Shown in pieces: positions 48,382 to 57,796 of a stretch of DNA of 64,000 nucleotides. Each line of letters begins with the position of its first letter. Position 1 is the first letter of the stretch. A program made the translations under genes and the position numbers. The notes under the pieces were generated by a model. The model ran no database searches. It was not told the DNA's origin and saw only the letters and a list, made by a program, of their open reading frames with translations. The DNA lies in contig NZ_JAMLJN010000002.1 of assembly GCF_023634865.1 (NCBI RefSeq), forward strand, positions 310,001 to 374,000. Direction: 5' to 3'. The DNA comes from Flavobacterium fragile. Lineage in GTDB: Bacteria; Bacteroidota; Bacteroidia; Flavobacteriales; Flavobacteriaceae.

Positions 48382-49422
48382 ATGAACTATACAACACTAC
48401 CTAATACCGAACTAAAAGTCAGTAAAATCTGTTTAGGAACCATGACTTTTGGGAATCAAAATACCGAAAGTGAATCGCATTCGCAATTGGATTACGCTCT
48501 TGAAAAAGGAATTAATTTTATTGATACGGCTGAAATGTATCCCATCGGTGGCAATGCTCAAATCTTTGGAAGTACAGAGCGTTATATCGGAACTTGGATT
48601 AAAAAAATTGGCCCATCGGAACGTGAGAAATTAGTTTTAGCAACTAAAATTGCTGGACCTAATCGCGGCATGGAATACATTCGTCAACCCTTGGATTTTT
48701 CTAAGAAAAGTATCCACGAAGCGGTAGAATTGAGTTTAAAAAACCTTCAAACCGATTACATCGATTTATATCAAATGCATTGGCCAGAGCGTGTGATGAA
48801 CATGTTTCAAAAACGCGGTGTTCAGGAACTTGATCCCAAATGGCAAGACAATATTTTTGATGTTTTAACGGTTTACGAAGGATTAATCAAAGAAGGGAAA
48901 ATCAAACATATTGGTGTTTCTAATGAAAATCCGTGGGGTGTGATGCGTTTTCTAATGGAAAGTGAAAAGCATGGTTTACCAAGAATTACCACAATACAAA
49001 ATCCGTTTTCGTTGTTAAATCGTTTGTATGAAGTAGGTTTGTCAGAAATTGGAATGCGTGAAAATGTTGGATTATTAGCCTATTCGCCATTAGGTTTCGG
49101 ATTTTTGTCTGGAAAATATTTGAATGGCTATCCAGAGAATTCGCGTATGAAATTGTTTCCAAATTTCGTTCGCTATACCAATGAAAATTGTTTCAGAGCT
49201 ACCAAATTATACAAAGAATTAGCGGAAGCGAACGGATTAACATTAACCCAAATGGCAATTGCTTTTGTACATCGTCAAAAATTTGTGACTTCAACAATTA
49301 TTGGTGCAACTACAATGGAACAATTACAGGAAAATATTGCTGCTTTTGATACAATTTTATCAAATGAAATTGTAGCTGAAATAGAGAAAATTCAGGAATT
49401 AATTCCAAATCCAGCACCTTAA
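48382..49422 (+). CDS. Aldo/keto reductase (Tas-like)
   Basis: This 346-residue NADPH-dependent oxidoreductase is a TIM barrel. It contains ICLGTMTFGNQ, INFIDTAEMYPIGG with the catalytic Asp and Tyr, VLATKIAGPNRG with the catalytic Lys, and DYIDLYQMHWPERV with the His. Near the C-terminus, TSTIIGATTMEQLQENI is the usual NADPH-binding end. Residues MYPIGG and the extra loop after ATKIAG resemble the Tas subgroup. The physiological substrate is unknown. A palindromic repeat separates it from the convergent DUF4139 gene. Confidence 0.92.
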   Translation: MNYTTLPNTELKVSKICLGTMTFGNQNTESESHSQLDYALEKGINFIDTAEMYPIGGNAQIFGSTERYIGTWIKKIGPSEREKLVLATKIAGPNRGMEYIRQPLDFSKKSIHEAVELSLKNLQTDYIDLYQMHWPERVMNMFQKRGVQELDPKWQDNIFDVLTVYEGLIKEGKIKHIGVSNENPWGVMRFLMESEKHGLPRITTIQNPFSLLNRLYEVGLSEIGMRENVGLLAYSPLGFGFLSGKYLNGYPENSRMKLFPNFVRYTNENCFRATKLYKELAEANGLTLTQMAIAFVHRQKFVTSTIIGATTMEQLQENIAAFDTILSNEIVAEIEKIQELIPNPAP

Positions 49423-49438
49423 TAGTATACAGTTTTCG

Positions 49439-49486
49439 GTCTCAGTTAGCAGTATATTACTGAAAACTGAGACTGTCAACTGAGAC
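49439..49486. repeat. Palindromic intergenic repeat between convergent genes
   Basis: GTCTCAGTTAGCAGT (49439-49453) pairs with ACTGTCAACTGAGAC (49472-49486), with a two-base internal mismatch. It contains CAGTTAGCAGT, also seen at 38263-38273. It may act as a terminator for both neighbours. Confidence 0.65.
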
Positions 49487-49490
49487 TATT

Positions 49491-51095
49491 TTACAGGTTA
49501 TCTATGATTTTATCTTTCGGATATTTGATTTTATAACTTATTCTGAATTTTTTGGTTTCTCCAGTACCAAGTTTTACATCCCAAGTTAAAATTCCAGTTT
49601 CTGTGTTTACTTTGGCTTTTCCGTTATCTAATAATTCGATGCTGATTTCTTTATCAGTGCTGATTGGATATTGATCTTTCAATACCATTTCAATTGCTTC
49701 TTTTTTGTTGTTTTTCACCGTAATATCGTATGTAAACGTTTGTTCTTTATAACTTGATAAGAATTTAGTTCCCGATTTATCTGCTATTTTTTCACGTTTG
49801 ATGGCAATTTTTTTGTCTCTTCCCATACTCAAATTCAAAGTATCCGAAGTTTGATTTGGGTTAATCATGGTTTTGCCTACGTACATACCTTCAAAAATAA
49901 TATTCGCTTCACCAGGCAATAGGTTGAATTTAGAATAATCATTAATTTCAGCTAATAAAAAGGCTTCTTTTTCTACTTTTGGAACGGCGTAATATTTATA
50001 TGTGGCAGGTAGTTTCAAATCTTTCAGCGCTACACTATGTGCTTTCCCATTCGATAAAATGTCATATGGGATGTCGATATCGAAAGAAACGTTTAATTGA
50101 TTTTCATTTATGGTTGTGTAATTTGAAATAGATGTTTCTGCTTTATTTTTTTTACTTGCTTTATAACCAGTAACTACAACTTCATTTAATTGCACTTCAC
50201 CATCATCAAATCCGTAAGTTCTTGGATAACCAAATCGTAGAAACCAAGCCTGTAAAATTGGCGCTGTATTGTTTTGATTTGGATTACCGCTTGAAAGTGT
50301 TAATTTTACTTTTTTCCAATCAATTCCGGTATTTTGCACTACTTTGGCTTTGTATATTAGATTGATTGGCGAATTAATGTTATCGGCACGCAAATCATAA
50401 AAGGGTGACCAAGAAGCGTTGTTTGTTAGGTAATTGATGTCTAAATTTACAGAACTTGCAACATCAGTCATTACTTGTAAAACTAATTTTCCTTGTGAGG
50501 TTTTCTCTTGTTTTTGAGTATTCAATTCTAGTTTTGAATTCAGTTTTGAAAGTATGTCTTTTAATTTTTTTTCCTTTTCGATTAGCACATCAACCGAATT
50601 GCTTAATTCATTTCTTTTTGCTCGGTAATAATCTACTAGTTTGATTAATTCGGCGACATTTAAACCTGAATTTTCTCCCGCCACATTTTGATTTTTATCT
50701 AATAGTTCCATGGTTTTGGAGTACGACACTTTTTCATTCGCAATTTTTCCCATTTCTTTTTCGATAAGTACAATGCTATCTCGCACTTTTTTAATCATCG
50801 GATTGCTTTCGTCAATTTCATATTCTGAAATAAAATTCCGAGTAAATTGAACTGATAATATGGTAACATTAGCAGGTGCTCCAATTTGAACTGTATTTTC
50901 GTTGATATAATCAGCAACGTTTTTAATAACAATTTCGCTAGTTCCCATAGGAAGTGTAACAGAAGCCGATTGTAATAATTCAGCCGAATTGCTGTAAACT
51001 GTTGCGCTTTTAATTTTAGCGGAGGTAAAAATAGGTTTTTGAGCAAATACGATTGCTGAAAAACATAATAAAGCGAATGCTAATGTTTTTTTCAT
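49491..51095 (-). CDS. Exported DUF4139-domain protein (mucoidy-inhibitor-like)
   Basis: This 534-residue protein has a signal peptide (MKKTLAFALLCFSAIVFAQ) and a coiled coil at about 80-200 (IEKEMGKIANEKVSYSKTME; LSKLNSKLELNTQKQEK). The DUF4139 domain follows (NNASWSPFYDLRADNINSPI; VTVKNNKKEAIEMVLKDQ). This is the arrangement of MuiA-type proteins, whose function is unknown. A short stretch EVQLNEVVVTGYKASKKNKA in the middle resembles the start of a TonB-receptor plug (VVVTGY), which is odd for this family. The gene ends in a palindromic repeat shared with the aldo/keto reductase gene. Confidence 0.8.
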   Translation of the reverse strand: MKKTLAFALLCFSAIVFAQKPIFTSAKIKSATVYSNSAELLQSASVTLPMGTSEIVIKNVADYINENTVQIGAPANVTILSVQFTRNFISEYEIDESNPMIKKVRDSIVLIEKEMGKIANEKVSYSKTMELLDKNQNVAGENSGLNVAELIKLVDYYRAKRNELSNSVDVLIEKEKKLKDILSKLNSKLELNTQKQEKTSQGKLVLQVMTDVASSVNLDINYLTNNASWSPFYDLRADNINSPINLIYKAKVVQNTGIDWKKVKLTLSSGNPNQNNTAPILQAWFLRFGYPRTYGFDDGEVQLNEVVVTGYKASKKNKAETSISNYTTINENQLNVSFDIDIPYDILSNGKAHSVALKDLKLPATYKYYAVPKVEKEAFLLAEINDYSKFNLLPGEANIIFEGMYVGKTMINPNQTSDTLNLSMGRDKKIAIKREKIADKSGTKFLSSYKEQTFTYDITVKNNKKEAIEMVLKDQYPISTDKEISIELLDNGKAKVNTETGILTWDVKLGTGETKKFRISYKIKYPKDKIIDNL

Positions 51096-51193
51096 TTCTG
51101 TAAACTTTAATGTTTATAATGGAGAGTTAAATATAAGTAAAAAGGTTGGGAAGTAATAAAAAAAATTGTAGAATTGTAAGAAAATATAGGATT

Positions 51194-51886
51194 ATGAGAT
51201 ACTTTTTTCTATTGTTATTTTGTTTTGTTGGAAGTTTAGGTTTTTCACAAAAAAAATATCACTTTGATTGTGCATTAATTTTTGACAATCCTATTTCTGC
51301 TGATAAAGAAACTAAATCGAATGTAGTTTTAACAAATTCAAAAGATAATAGTTATCACACCTTTGTTTCTTTTGATAAAGATTCGATAAATGCTTCATTG
51401 AAATTAATTGATTTCGAAGGCTTGATTATCAACTCAAATGTTAGTAAAGAAAGGTTTTACAAAGCAGAGATTTTTTCAAATGAATGTAATTCGGTATATA
51501 GATTTTCAAACAAGTTTAAGTACAAGACTAAAGAGTATGATATTATTAAACATCAAGATACGACAATTAATGATACAACGTATTTTCATTATTCCATTAA
51601 AAGTAATAAAAGTTTAGAATATCAAAAAAGAAAGCAGATTAAAACCATACACTATATTATCGATAGAAATAGCGAAAATTTTAAACCTTTTTTGTATCGC
51701 GCTACCGAGTATAATAAGTGGGTTGAAACTTCTAAATTACCTAATGGTTTACTAAAGATGAAATATTATGTTGATACCGTAGGTACTATAACTTTCAAAC
51801 AAACTTTAGTAAAAGTAGTTCAGATAAATAAAGTTTTTACGATTCCAGAAGAATGTGATTATACTAAATCCCCAAAACAATCTTAG
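51194..51886 (+). CDS. Exported protein of unknown function
   Basis: I do not recognise this 230-residue protein. It has a signal peptide (MRYFFLLLFCFVGSLGFSQ). The mature part is rich in Lys, Asn, Ser and Tyr: YHFDCALIFDNPISADKETK, YHTFVSFDKDSINASLKLID and GLLKMKYYVDTVGTITFKQT. I start at the ATG at 51194; the frame extends 16 codons further without a signal-like stretch. Its stop codon lies 23 bp inside the end of the convergent mgtE gene. Codon use looks more AT-rich than in mgtE. Confidence 0.65.
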   Translation: MRYFFLLLFCFVGSLGFSQKKYHFDCALIFDNPISADKETKSNVVLTNSKDNSYHTFVSFDKDSINASLKLIDFEGLIINSNVSKERFYKAEIFSNECNSVYRFSNKFKYKTKEYDIIKHQDTTINDTTYFHYSIKSNKSLEYQKRKQIKTIHYIIDRNSENFKPFLYRATEYNKWVETSKLPNGLLKMKYYVDTVGTITFKQTLVKVVQINKVFTIPEECDYTKSPKQS

Positions 51887-53216
51887 CTATCGTAAAATAG
51901 GTCAAAATTCCTAAGATGTCGTTACTAGTCGTGATGAAAGGACCTGTTGCTAATGCTGGGTCAATGCCATATTTATTTAAAATAATTGGAATAAAAGTAC
52001 CAATTAACGAAGCCATAATAATTACAGAAAGTAGTGCAATAGCAACGGTATAGCCCACATGAATTTCATAACCTAGTAAAAAGCAACTTCCTAAAAGAAG
52101 TATGGCAGCCAAAATTAATCCGTTTAATAAACTTAAGGATAATTCTTTTAATAATCGTTCAATTATTGGTCCGATAATCGTATTATTTGCCAAACCTTGT
52201 ACTATAATCGCAGAAGATTGCACTCCCACATTTCCAGCCATTGCCGCAATCAATGGAGTGAAGAAAAATAACTCAGGGTGAACCGCCATTATGGGTTCAA
52301 ATATTCCCAAAACATGTACCGATATAAAACCTCCTAGTAAGGCTAAAACCAACCATGGTAAACGCGCTTTAGTTAATTGCAAAATGCTATCGTCTGCTTC
52401 TACGTCTTGCGAAATACCGGCTGCTAACTGGTAATCTTTGTCGGCTTCTTCCTTGATTACGTCTACGATGTCGTCAATAGTAATTCTACCTACTAGTCGG
52501 CCTAATTCATCTACAACCGGAATGGCTTCCAAGTCGTACTTTTGCATAATTCGCGCAACTTCAACATCTTTTGTATCTACTTTTACGTAATCTACCTTTC
52601 GGATGTACACTTCGCTAATAGGGGTTTTGGTCGAGGTAGTTAATAAATCTTTTAAAGATAAACGTCCTTTTAATCGCTCTTCATCATCCACCACATAAAT
52701 TGAATGTACTCGAGTAACGTTTTCCGCTTGCGAACGCATTTCTTTAACACAAGTTAAAACGTTCCAATTTTCGTTAACTTTTACCAGCTCTTTTCCCATC
52801 AAACCGCCAGCGGTATCTTCGTCATAGCGTAATAAGTCGACAATGTCTTTGGCGTGTTCAACGTCTTCTAATTCTGAGATTACCTGCTCTTTTTTGTATT
52901 GCGGTAATTCGGCAATAATGTCGGCAGCGTCATCGGTACTTAATTCGTCAATTTCTTCTGCAATTTCTTTTGGAGATAAATTACGTAAGATTTTTTCACG
53001 AAGTTCTTCGTCTAATTCTAGAAGAATTTCTGCTGTTTTTTCAGAATCTAAGGTGTTAAAAATGTAAGCAGCGCCATAATCATCGAGTTCTTCCATGATT
53101 TCGGCAATATCAGCAAAGTGAATATCTTCAAGAAGTAAAAGTAATTCTTGTGATTTGTTTTCACTTATAAGTTGTTCTATTTCAGATAGAAATTCTCTGC
53201 TGATTTTAAACTCCAT
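51864..53216 (-). CDS. mgtE: Magnesium transporter MgtE
   Basis: This 450-residue Mg2+ channel has an acidic N domain (residues 1-125; [20 protein letters not shown] and [19 protein letters not shown]), two CBS domains (about 130-255; [20 protein letters not shown] and [20 protein letters not shown]), and five membrane helices (about 285-450; [15 protein letters not shown] near the pore). Mg2+ binding between the N and CBS domains closes the pore. The start overlaps the end of rsmA by 11 bp, so both are co-transcribed. Confidence 0.96.
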   Translation of the reverse strand: MEFKISREFLSEIEQLISENKSQELLLLLEDIHFADIAEIMEELDDYGAAYIFNTLDSEKTAEILLELDEELREKILRNLSPKEIAEEIDELSTDDAADIIAELPQYKKEQVISELEDVEHAKDIVDLLRYDEDTAGGLMGKELVKVNENWNVLTCVKEMRSQAENVTRVHSIYVVDDEERLKGRLSLKDLLTTSTKTPISEVYIRKVDYVKVDTKDVEVARIMQKYDLEAIPVVDELGRLVGRITIDDIVDVIKEEADKDYQLAAGISQDVEADDSILQLTKARLPWLVLALLGGFISVHVLGIFEPIMAVHPELFFFTPLIAAMAGNVGVQSSAIIVQGLANNTIIGPIIERLLKELSLSLLNGLILAAILLLGSCFLLGYEIHVGYTVAIALLSVIIMASLIGTFIPIILNKYGIDPALATGPFITTSNDILGILTYFTIAKIVLGI

Positions 53217-53985
53217 CGGCTGCTATTTTTTGGGTGATTTCAATAAATTGTTCTACCGAAAGTTGCTCCGGACGTAGGTCAAAGATACTATCTTCTTTTA
53301 AATTATCAGTGAAATTAAACGATTTTAAGCTATTTCGTAGTGTTTTCCTTCTTTGGTTAAAAGCAGTTTTTACCACATTAAAGAATAATTTTTCATCACA
53401 TGGTAGTGAATAATCTGCTTTTCTTCTCAATCGTAATACACCAGAATCTACTTTTGGCGGTGGGTTAAAAACACTTGGTGGAACGGTAAACAAATATTCT
53501 GCTTCATAAAAAGCTTGGGCTAAAACCGATAAAATTCCATAGGTTTTGCTTCCCTTTTTCTCGCAAATTCTTTCGGCAACTTCTTTTTGAAACATTCCAG
53601 CAAATTCTGGAATTTGATCACGCATTTCTAAGGTTTTGAATACAATTTGAGTCGAAATATTGTAGGGGAAATTCCCAATTATAGCAAAAGGTTCGCCATT
53701 GAAAACTTCGTTTAAATTGTATTTTAAAAAGTCTTTCGAAATGATATGATTTTCTAATTTAGGATAATGAACGCCCAAATATTCCACCGATTCTTTATCG
53801 ATTTCAATTACATAGGTTTCGGTTGGCTTGTCTAATAAATATTTGGTTAAAACACCCATTCCTGGACCAATTTCCAAAATTTTAGAATAGCCTTCTAGCG
53901 AAAGTGTGTCTGCAATATCCTTTGCGATGCTTTCATCTTTTAGGAAATGTTGTCCTAAGTGTTTTTTTGCGGTTACTTTTTCCAT
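53206..53985 (-). CDS. rsmA: 16S rRNA dimethyladenosine transferase RsmA (KsgA)
   Basis: This 259-residue SAM-dependent methyltransferase dimethylates two adenosines near the 3' end of 16S rRNA. It contains [18 protein letters not shown], the SAM motif [15 protein letters not shown], and motif [11 protein letters not shown] (NFPY, common in Bacteroidota). It ends with the small helical domain. Length is normal. It overlaps mgtE by 11 bp and follows the DUF4286 gene after one base, giving a DUF4286-rsmA-mgtE transcript. Confidence 0.97.
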   Translation of the reverse strand: MEKVTAKKHLGQHFLKDESIAKDIADTLSLEGYSKILEIGPGMGVLTKYLLDKPTETYVIEIDKESVEYLGVHYPKLENHIISKDFLKYNLNEVFNGEPFAIIGNFPYNISTQIVFKTLEMRDQIPEFAGMFQKEVAERICEKKGSKTYGILSVLAQAFYEAEYLFTVPPSVFNPPPKVDSGVLRLRRKADYSLPCDEKLFFNVVKTAFNQRRKTLRNSLKSFNFTDNLKEDSIFDLRPEQLSVEQFIEITQKIAADGV

Positions 53986-53986
53986 T

Positions 53987-54313
53987 TTAATTCGTTTCTC
54001 CGTAGAATTCTTCCATCACCTCTAATTCCGTTCTAAAAGCTAACATTTTATCCGCAAAAAGTTCTAAACCTTCTTGGCGTAATCTTGGCGCGTGATTTTG
54101 GTAATAGTCTTCTAATTTCGCTCTAGAATCTGTAAAATATTGAACGGCATAAGTGGTGCCTCCCATTTCTTCTTCTACTAAAACTCGAACCATTTTAGCA
54201 TTGGTAAATAAACCAGTCGCTAAAACATCGTTAATATGTTTGTGCTGCATCCACTTTAACCAAGCGGAATGAATGCTTTCGTCTACGTTTATGGTTACGT
54301 TGTATATAATCAT
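53987..54313 (-). CDS. DUF4286 family protein
   Basis: This 108-residue protein has the ferredoxin-like alpha/beta pattern of DUF4286: [20 protein letters not shown], then [20 protein letters not shown] and [20 protein letters not shown]. It is related in fold to dimeric alpha-beta barrels. The function is unknown. rsmA begins one base downstream. A copy (E4) of the dispersed palindromic leader element ends 46 bp upstream of its start, in the same orientation. Confidence 0.88.
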   Translation of the reverse strand: MIIYNVTINVDESIHSAWLKWMQHKHINDVLATGLFTNAKMVRVLVEEEMGGTTYAVQYFTDSRAKLEDYYQNHAPRLRQEGLELFADKMLAFRTELEVMEEFYGETN

Positions 54314-54359
54314 TTTTAATAAATTTCAATTTCAAGTACAATTTCAAAAATCAATTTTA

Positions 54360-54399
54360 GAACACGGATTTAAGAAATTGGAATAATTAAAAAAATCTT
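54360..54399 (-). repeat. Dispersed palindromic leader element, copy E4
   Basis: Read on the minus strand it matches E1 (13518-13557) with about two differences over the shared 39 bases. It ends 46 bp before the DUF4286 start. On its other side (54400-54436) lies a CAAAGACACAAAG-type repeat. Confidence 0.75.
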
Positions 54400-54436
54400 G
54401 GTGTCCCTTGTGCTTTCTTTGTGTCTTTGTAGTTAA
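54400..54436 (-). repeat. CAAAGACACAAAG-type intergenic repeat
   Basis: The minus strand begins TTTAACTACAAAGACACAAA and continues GAAAGCACAAGGGACACC. The TTTAAC..CAAAGAC pattern resembles the inverted-repeat arms of the GxxExxY cassette (20571-20602), but no GxxExxY gene is adjacent here. Confidence 0.45.
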
Positions 54437-54439
54437 ATC

Positions 54440-56221
54440 CTAAATCGTCGAATCTCCTCGCAACGTTCTGTATTGCTTTCTGCTTTCAGTATAATACAAA
54501 CTATCGGGATGTTCTAACACCACTTTTTCGTATAATGCTTTAGCTTTTTCGTTTTCTAAAAGATGTTTTCTATAAATCTCTGCCGAAAAGAATAAAGCTT
54601 CATCCTTATAAATCCCGTCCTTATGGTTATCTAAAATATTTTGATAATACGTTAAGGCTTTGTTGTAATCTGCTTTTTCTTCATAAATTTTTCCAACTTT
54701 GAACAAGGTTCCTTCTTCGATGCTTTCGCCTTTATGTTTTTGTAAAATGGTTAGAAAGAGTTGCAGCGCTTCTTCTTTTTTATTCTGATACAATTTTAAA
54801 TCCGCTGTTGAATAGGCTTGAAGTGCTACTCGTAAACTGTCTTCGGCCGAATTGTCTTGAATAAGCAAAAACATTTCAATCGCATCATTTGCAATTAACA
54901 AACTTGGGGATTGTTTCAATACTTTTACTTGTTGCAAGGTCCAATCGAAATCTTTTTTGTAGAAGTTGGCTTTGGCTAATTTTAGACTAGCTTCGTGCGC
55001 TAAAACATCATTTTTCAAATTGTCTTCCACTTGTGCATAATACAAAATGGCTTGATTGAATTTTTCATCATACACCATAATGTCGGCCAATTCCATCTTC
55101 ACTTTTGATTGTTCTCTCACATTTAATGGAAGTTTCAAGGTGTTCTGCAACAACTCAATTCCTAATTTCGATTGATTCAGATAAAAAGCTTTAAAATGAG
55201 CGGAAAGAATTTGTAAGTCTATCGAATACGGACTAATACCATATTTTTTCAATAACTCTTGAAGTTTTAAATCAATTGCAGGATAATCTTTTGAAATTGC
55301 TGATTCCATTTCCATGGAAATTAGAAAATGATGTGCTTTCATTTGTAATTCCAAATCTTGCGTATTTTCTAAAACAAATTCTAAAATAAGTTTGGCATCT
55401 TCAAATTGTTTTTCTTCCATTGCCATACTTCCTAAAGTGACTATGTTGTAAAAACTGTTGGGATTTCTTTTAAAAACTGCTTTTTCCTGAACAAACGCTT
55501 TTCCGTATTCTTTTTGTTGTACAAAAAACCAACTCAAAAATTGGTTCCAATATGTGTCTTGCGACTTTTGCGTTCTAAGCAATAAGTTTTTTCGAATAGT
55601 GGCTGCAAAAGAACCATCGGTATCATCCATTAAAAAGCGGGTCAATTGATTTTGTACCATTGGAGTTCCATCAGGCGTATTGAAACCATAATCTAAAAGT
55701 TTATTCAGCATGACTTCTAAATTACCCAATTGCCCTTGAATCATCGCGATTTGGTAATCGAAATTTAGATTAGGGTTTTTCTTTTGTGCGGTTTCATAGG
55801 TTTTTAATGCCCAAGGTAACAATACTTTTTTTTCGAATGAATTAGCAATTTGGTAGGCATAATTGGGTTCCTTTTCAATTTCTTGGATGGCTAATTCGTA
55901 ATTTTTCTCTGCTTTATCCGTATTTTTTTGAAGTTGGTAATTGTAACCTAATTCAATGTACAACAGAGGTTGGTTGTATTTGTCTTTTCTTTTTGTAATC
56001 GCGTTTTCTGCTTTATCGTATTGTTGTAATTGTTGGTAACACTCCACAACTTTTTGAAAGAAGAAATAATTGGAAGGTTGCTTGGTTGAAATTTCTTCAA
56101 ATAATGTCAGTGCTTTTTGAAATTCGCCTTTTTCAAAATAGTCCATAGCTAATTGCTCGTTCTGTGCCGAAACCCAAAACGAGGACAAAAACAAGATCAA
56201 AAAAGCTAATTTTTGTAACAT
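54440..56221 (-). CDS. Exported TPR protein
   Basis: This 593-residue protein begins with a signal peptide (MLQKLAFLILFLSSFWVSAQ). It then consists almost wholly of tetratricopeptide-like repeats, for example EQLAMDYFEKGEFQKALTLF, PLLYIELGYNYQLQKNTDK and EGTLFKVGKIYEEKADYNKA. It may act in envelope assembly or protein secretion; no partner is suggested by its position. The gene lies 74 bp downstream of serS, behind a strong inverted repeat, and its own stop lies next to the CAAAGACACAAAG-type repeat. Confidence 0.85.
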   Translation of the reverse strand: MLQKLAFLILFLSSFWVSAQNEQLAMDYFEKGEFQKALTLFEEISTKQPSNYFFFQKVVECYQQLQQYDKAENAITKRKDKYNQPLLYIELGYNYQLQKNTDKAEKNYELAIQEIEKEPNYAYQIANSFEKKVLLPWALKTYETAQKKNPNLNFDYQIAMIQGQLGNLEVMLNKLLDYGFNTPDGTPMVQNQLTRFLMDDTDGSFAATIRKNLLLRTQKSQDTYWNQFLSWFFVQQKEYGKAFVQEKAVFKRNPNSFYNIVTLGSMAMEEKQFEDAKLILEFVLENTQDLELQMKAHHFLISMEMESAISKDYPAIDLKLQELLKKYGISPYSIDLQILSAHFKAFYLNQSKLGIELLQNTLKLPLNVREQSKVKMELADIMVYDEKFNQAILYYAQVEDNLKNDVLAHEASLKLAKANFYKKDFDWTLQQVKVLKQSPSLLIANDAIEMFLLIQDNSAEDSLRVALQAYSTADLKLYQNKKEEALQLFLTILQKHKGESIEEGTLFKVGKIYEEKADYNKALTYYQNILDNHKDGIYKDEALFFSAEIYRKHLLENEKAKALYEKVVLEHPDSLYYTESRKQYRTLRGDSTI

Positions 56222-56230
56222 AAATAAAAC

Positions 56231-56280
56231 AAATAATGTACTAAAGTAACACTTTTTAGCGTCAAATTAGTACATTATTT
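56231..56280 (-). terminator. Perfect 14-bp inverted repeat between serS and the TPR gene
   Basis: AAATAATGTACTAA (56231-56244) and TTAGTACATTATTT (56267-56280) are exact inverted copies with a 22-base loop. On the minus strand a T-rich stretch follows (GTTTTATTT). It may end serS transcription or be an operator for the downstream TPR gene. Confidence 0.6.
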
Positions 56281-56295
56281 TATAAAGATTAACGT

Positions 56296-57567
56296 TTAGT
56301 TGATAATGTCAAATCCTGTATATTTTCTTAAAACTTCAGGAACTACTATGCCTTCAGGTGTTTGATAGTTCTCTAAAATTCCTGCTAATACCCTTGGTAA
56401 CGCTAATGAACTTCCGTTTAACGTGTGTGCCAATTGGTTTTTACCTTCTTTGTCTTTGAAACGTAATTTTAAACGATTTGCTTGGAAGGTTTCAAAATTA
56501 GAAACCGAACTAATTTCTAACCAACGCTCTTGTGCTGTTGAATATACTTCAAAATCATAGGTTAAAGCAGAAGCAAAACTCATGTCGCCACCACATAATC
56601 TTAGAATTCTGTATGGTAATTTTAATTCTTGTAAAATTCCTTTTACGTGTTCTACCATTCCATCTAATGCTTCATACGATTTGTCTGGATGTTCAATACG
56701 AACGATTTCTACTTTGTCAAATTGATGTAAACGATTTAATCCACGAACATGAGCACCATACGAACCTGCTTCACGACGGAAACAAGGCGTGTAACCGGTG
56801 CAAAGAATTGGTAAATCATTTTCATTTAATAATACATCTCTAAAGATATTGGTTACTGGAACTTCAGCTGTTGGAATTAAATATAAATCATCAACACCTA
56901 CATGGTACATTTGTCCTTCTTTATCCGGTAATTGTCCTGTTCCAAAACCTGAAGCTTCGTTAACTAAATGTGGCACTTGGTATTCTTGATAACCAGCATC
57001 CGTATTTTTATCTAAGAAATAGGTGATTAAAGCACGTTGTAGTTTGGCACCTTTTCCTTTGTAAACTGGGAAACCTGCTCCTGTGATTTTAACGCCTAGT
57101 TCGAAATCAATTAAATCGTATTTTTTTGCTAATTCCCAGTGAGGTAAAGCGCCTTCGTGTAATTTAGGAATATCGCCTTCTTGAAACACGTTTAAGTTTT
57201 CTTCAGGCGTTTTCCCTTCTGGAACGATATCTGCTGGTAAATTAGGTAATTTGTATAATTCTTCTTGTAATTTAGCGGCATATGTGTTTAAAACTTCGGT
57301 CAATTCTTTGTCTTTTTCACGAAGTTGAACCGATTTTTCTTTTAGGATTTCGGCTTTTGCTTTTTCGCCACTTTTCATTAAATCCCCAATGTCTTTGGAT
57401 AGCTTATTCGACTCAGCTTTGATGGTGTCTAATTCTACTTGAGTTGCTCTTCTTTTCTCGTCCAATGCAATTACTTCTTCAATGGCACTTTTAGCATCTA
57501 AGTTTTTCTTAGCTAATCGTTTTACTACTTCGTCTTTGTTTTCTCTAATGTACGCTATCTGTAACAT
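56296..57567 (-). CDS. serS: Seryl-tRNA synthetase
   Basis: This 423-residue class II synthetase charges tRNA-Ser (and tRNA-Sec where present). The N-terminal long coiled-coil arm covers residues 25-105 (KRRATQVELDTIKAESNKLS; EKAKAEILKEKSVQLREKDK). Motif 2 is CFRREAGSYGAHVRGLNRLH and motif 3 lies in LNGSSLALPRVLAGILENYQ. Active-site residues that bind the seryl-adenylate are in IPTAEVPVTN. Length is typical. Its own promoter lies upstream in a 229-bp gap that I read as having no other gene. Confidence 0.97.
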   Translation of the reverse strand: MLQIAYIRENKDEVVKRLAKKNLDAKSAIEEVIALDEKRRATQVELDTIKAESNKLSKDIGDLMKSGEKAKAEILKEKSVQLREKDKELTEVLNTYAAKLQEELYKLPNLPADIVPEGKTPEENLNVFQEGDIPKLHEGALPHWELAKKYDLIDFELGVKITGAGFPVYKGKGAKLQRALITYFLDKNTDAGYQEYQVPHLVNEASGFGTGQLPDKEGQMYHVGVDDLYLIPTAEVPVTNIFRDVLLNENDLPILCTGYTPCFRREAGSYGAHVRGLNRLHQFDKVEIVRIEHPDKSYEALDGMVEHVKGILQELKLPYRILRLCGGDMSFASALTYDFEVYSTAQERWLEISSVSNFETFQANRLKLRFKDKEGKNQLAHTLNGSSLALPRVLAGILENYQTPEGIVVPEVLRKYTGFDIIN

Positions 57568-57796
57568 AATATATAGGATTTTAAAGTTGCAAATTTAAGG
57601 AATTGAATTTAGATAATGTTAAAAAAATATAATCGTGCAGGCTTTTTTAAGAATTAAGTAAATTCTTGTGTAACTGATTTGATAATGAAAATTTTACCAT
57701 TCCATTTCTCAATTTTAATCAGATGTCATATTCAGTTATTTTTTTAATACTTTTGGGAGGAAATCAAGAAGTTTTTTGTTTAAGGGAAAAGCATTT

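Noticed and set aside
49491..51095. TonB-receptor fragment fused into the DUF4139 protein
   Set aside because: The VVVTGY stretch resembles a plug start but is only about six residues long, and the DUF4139 sequence continues on both sides, so chance or local convergence is likelier.
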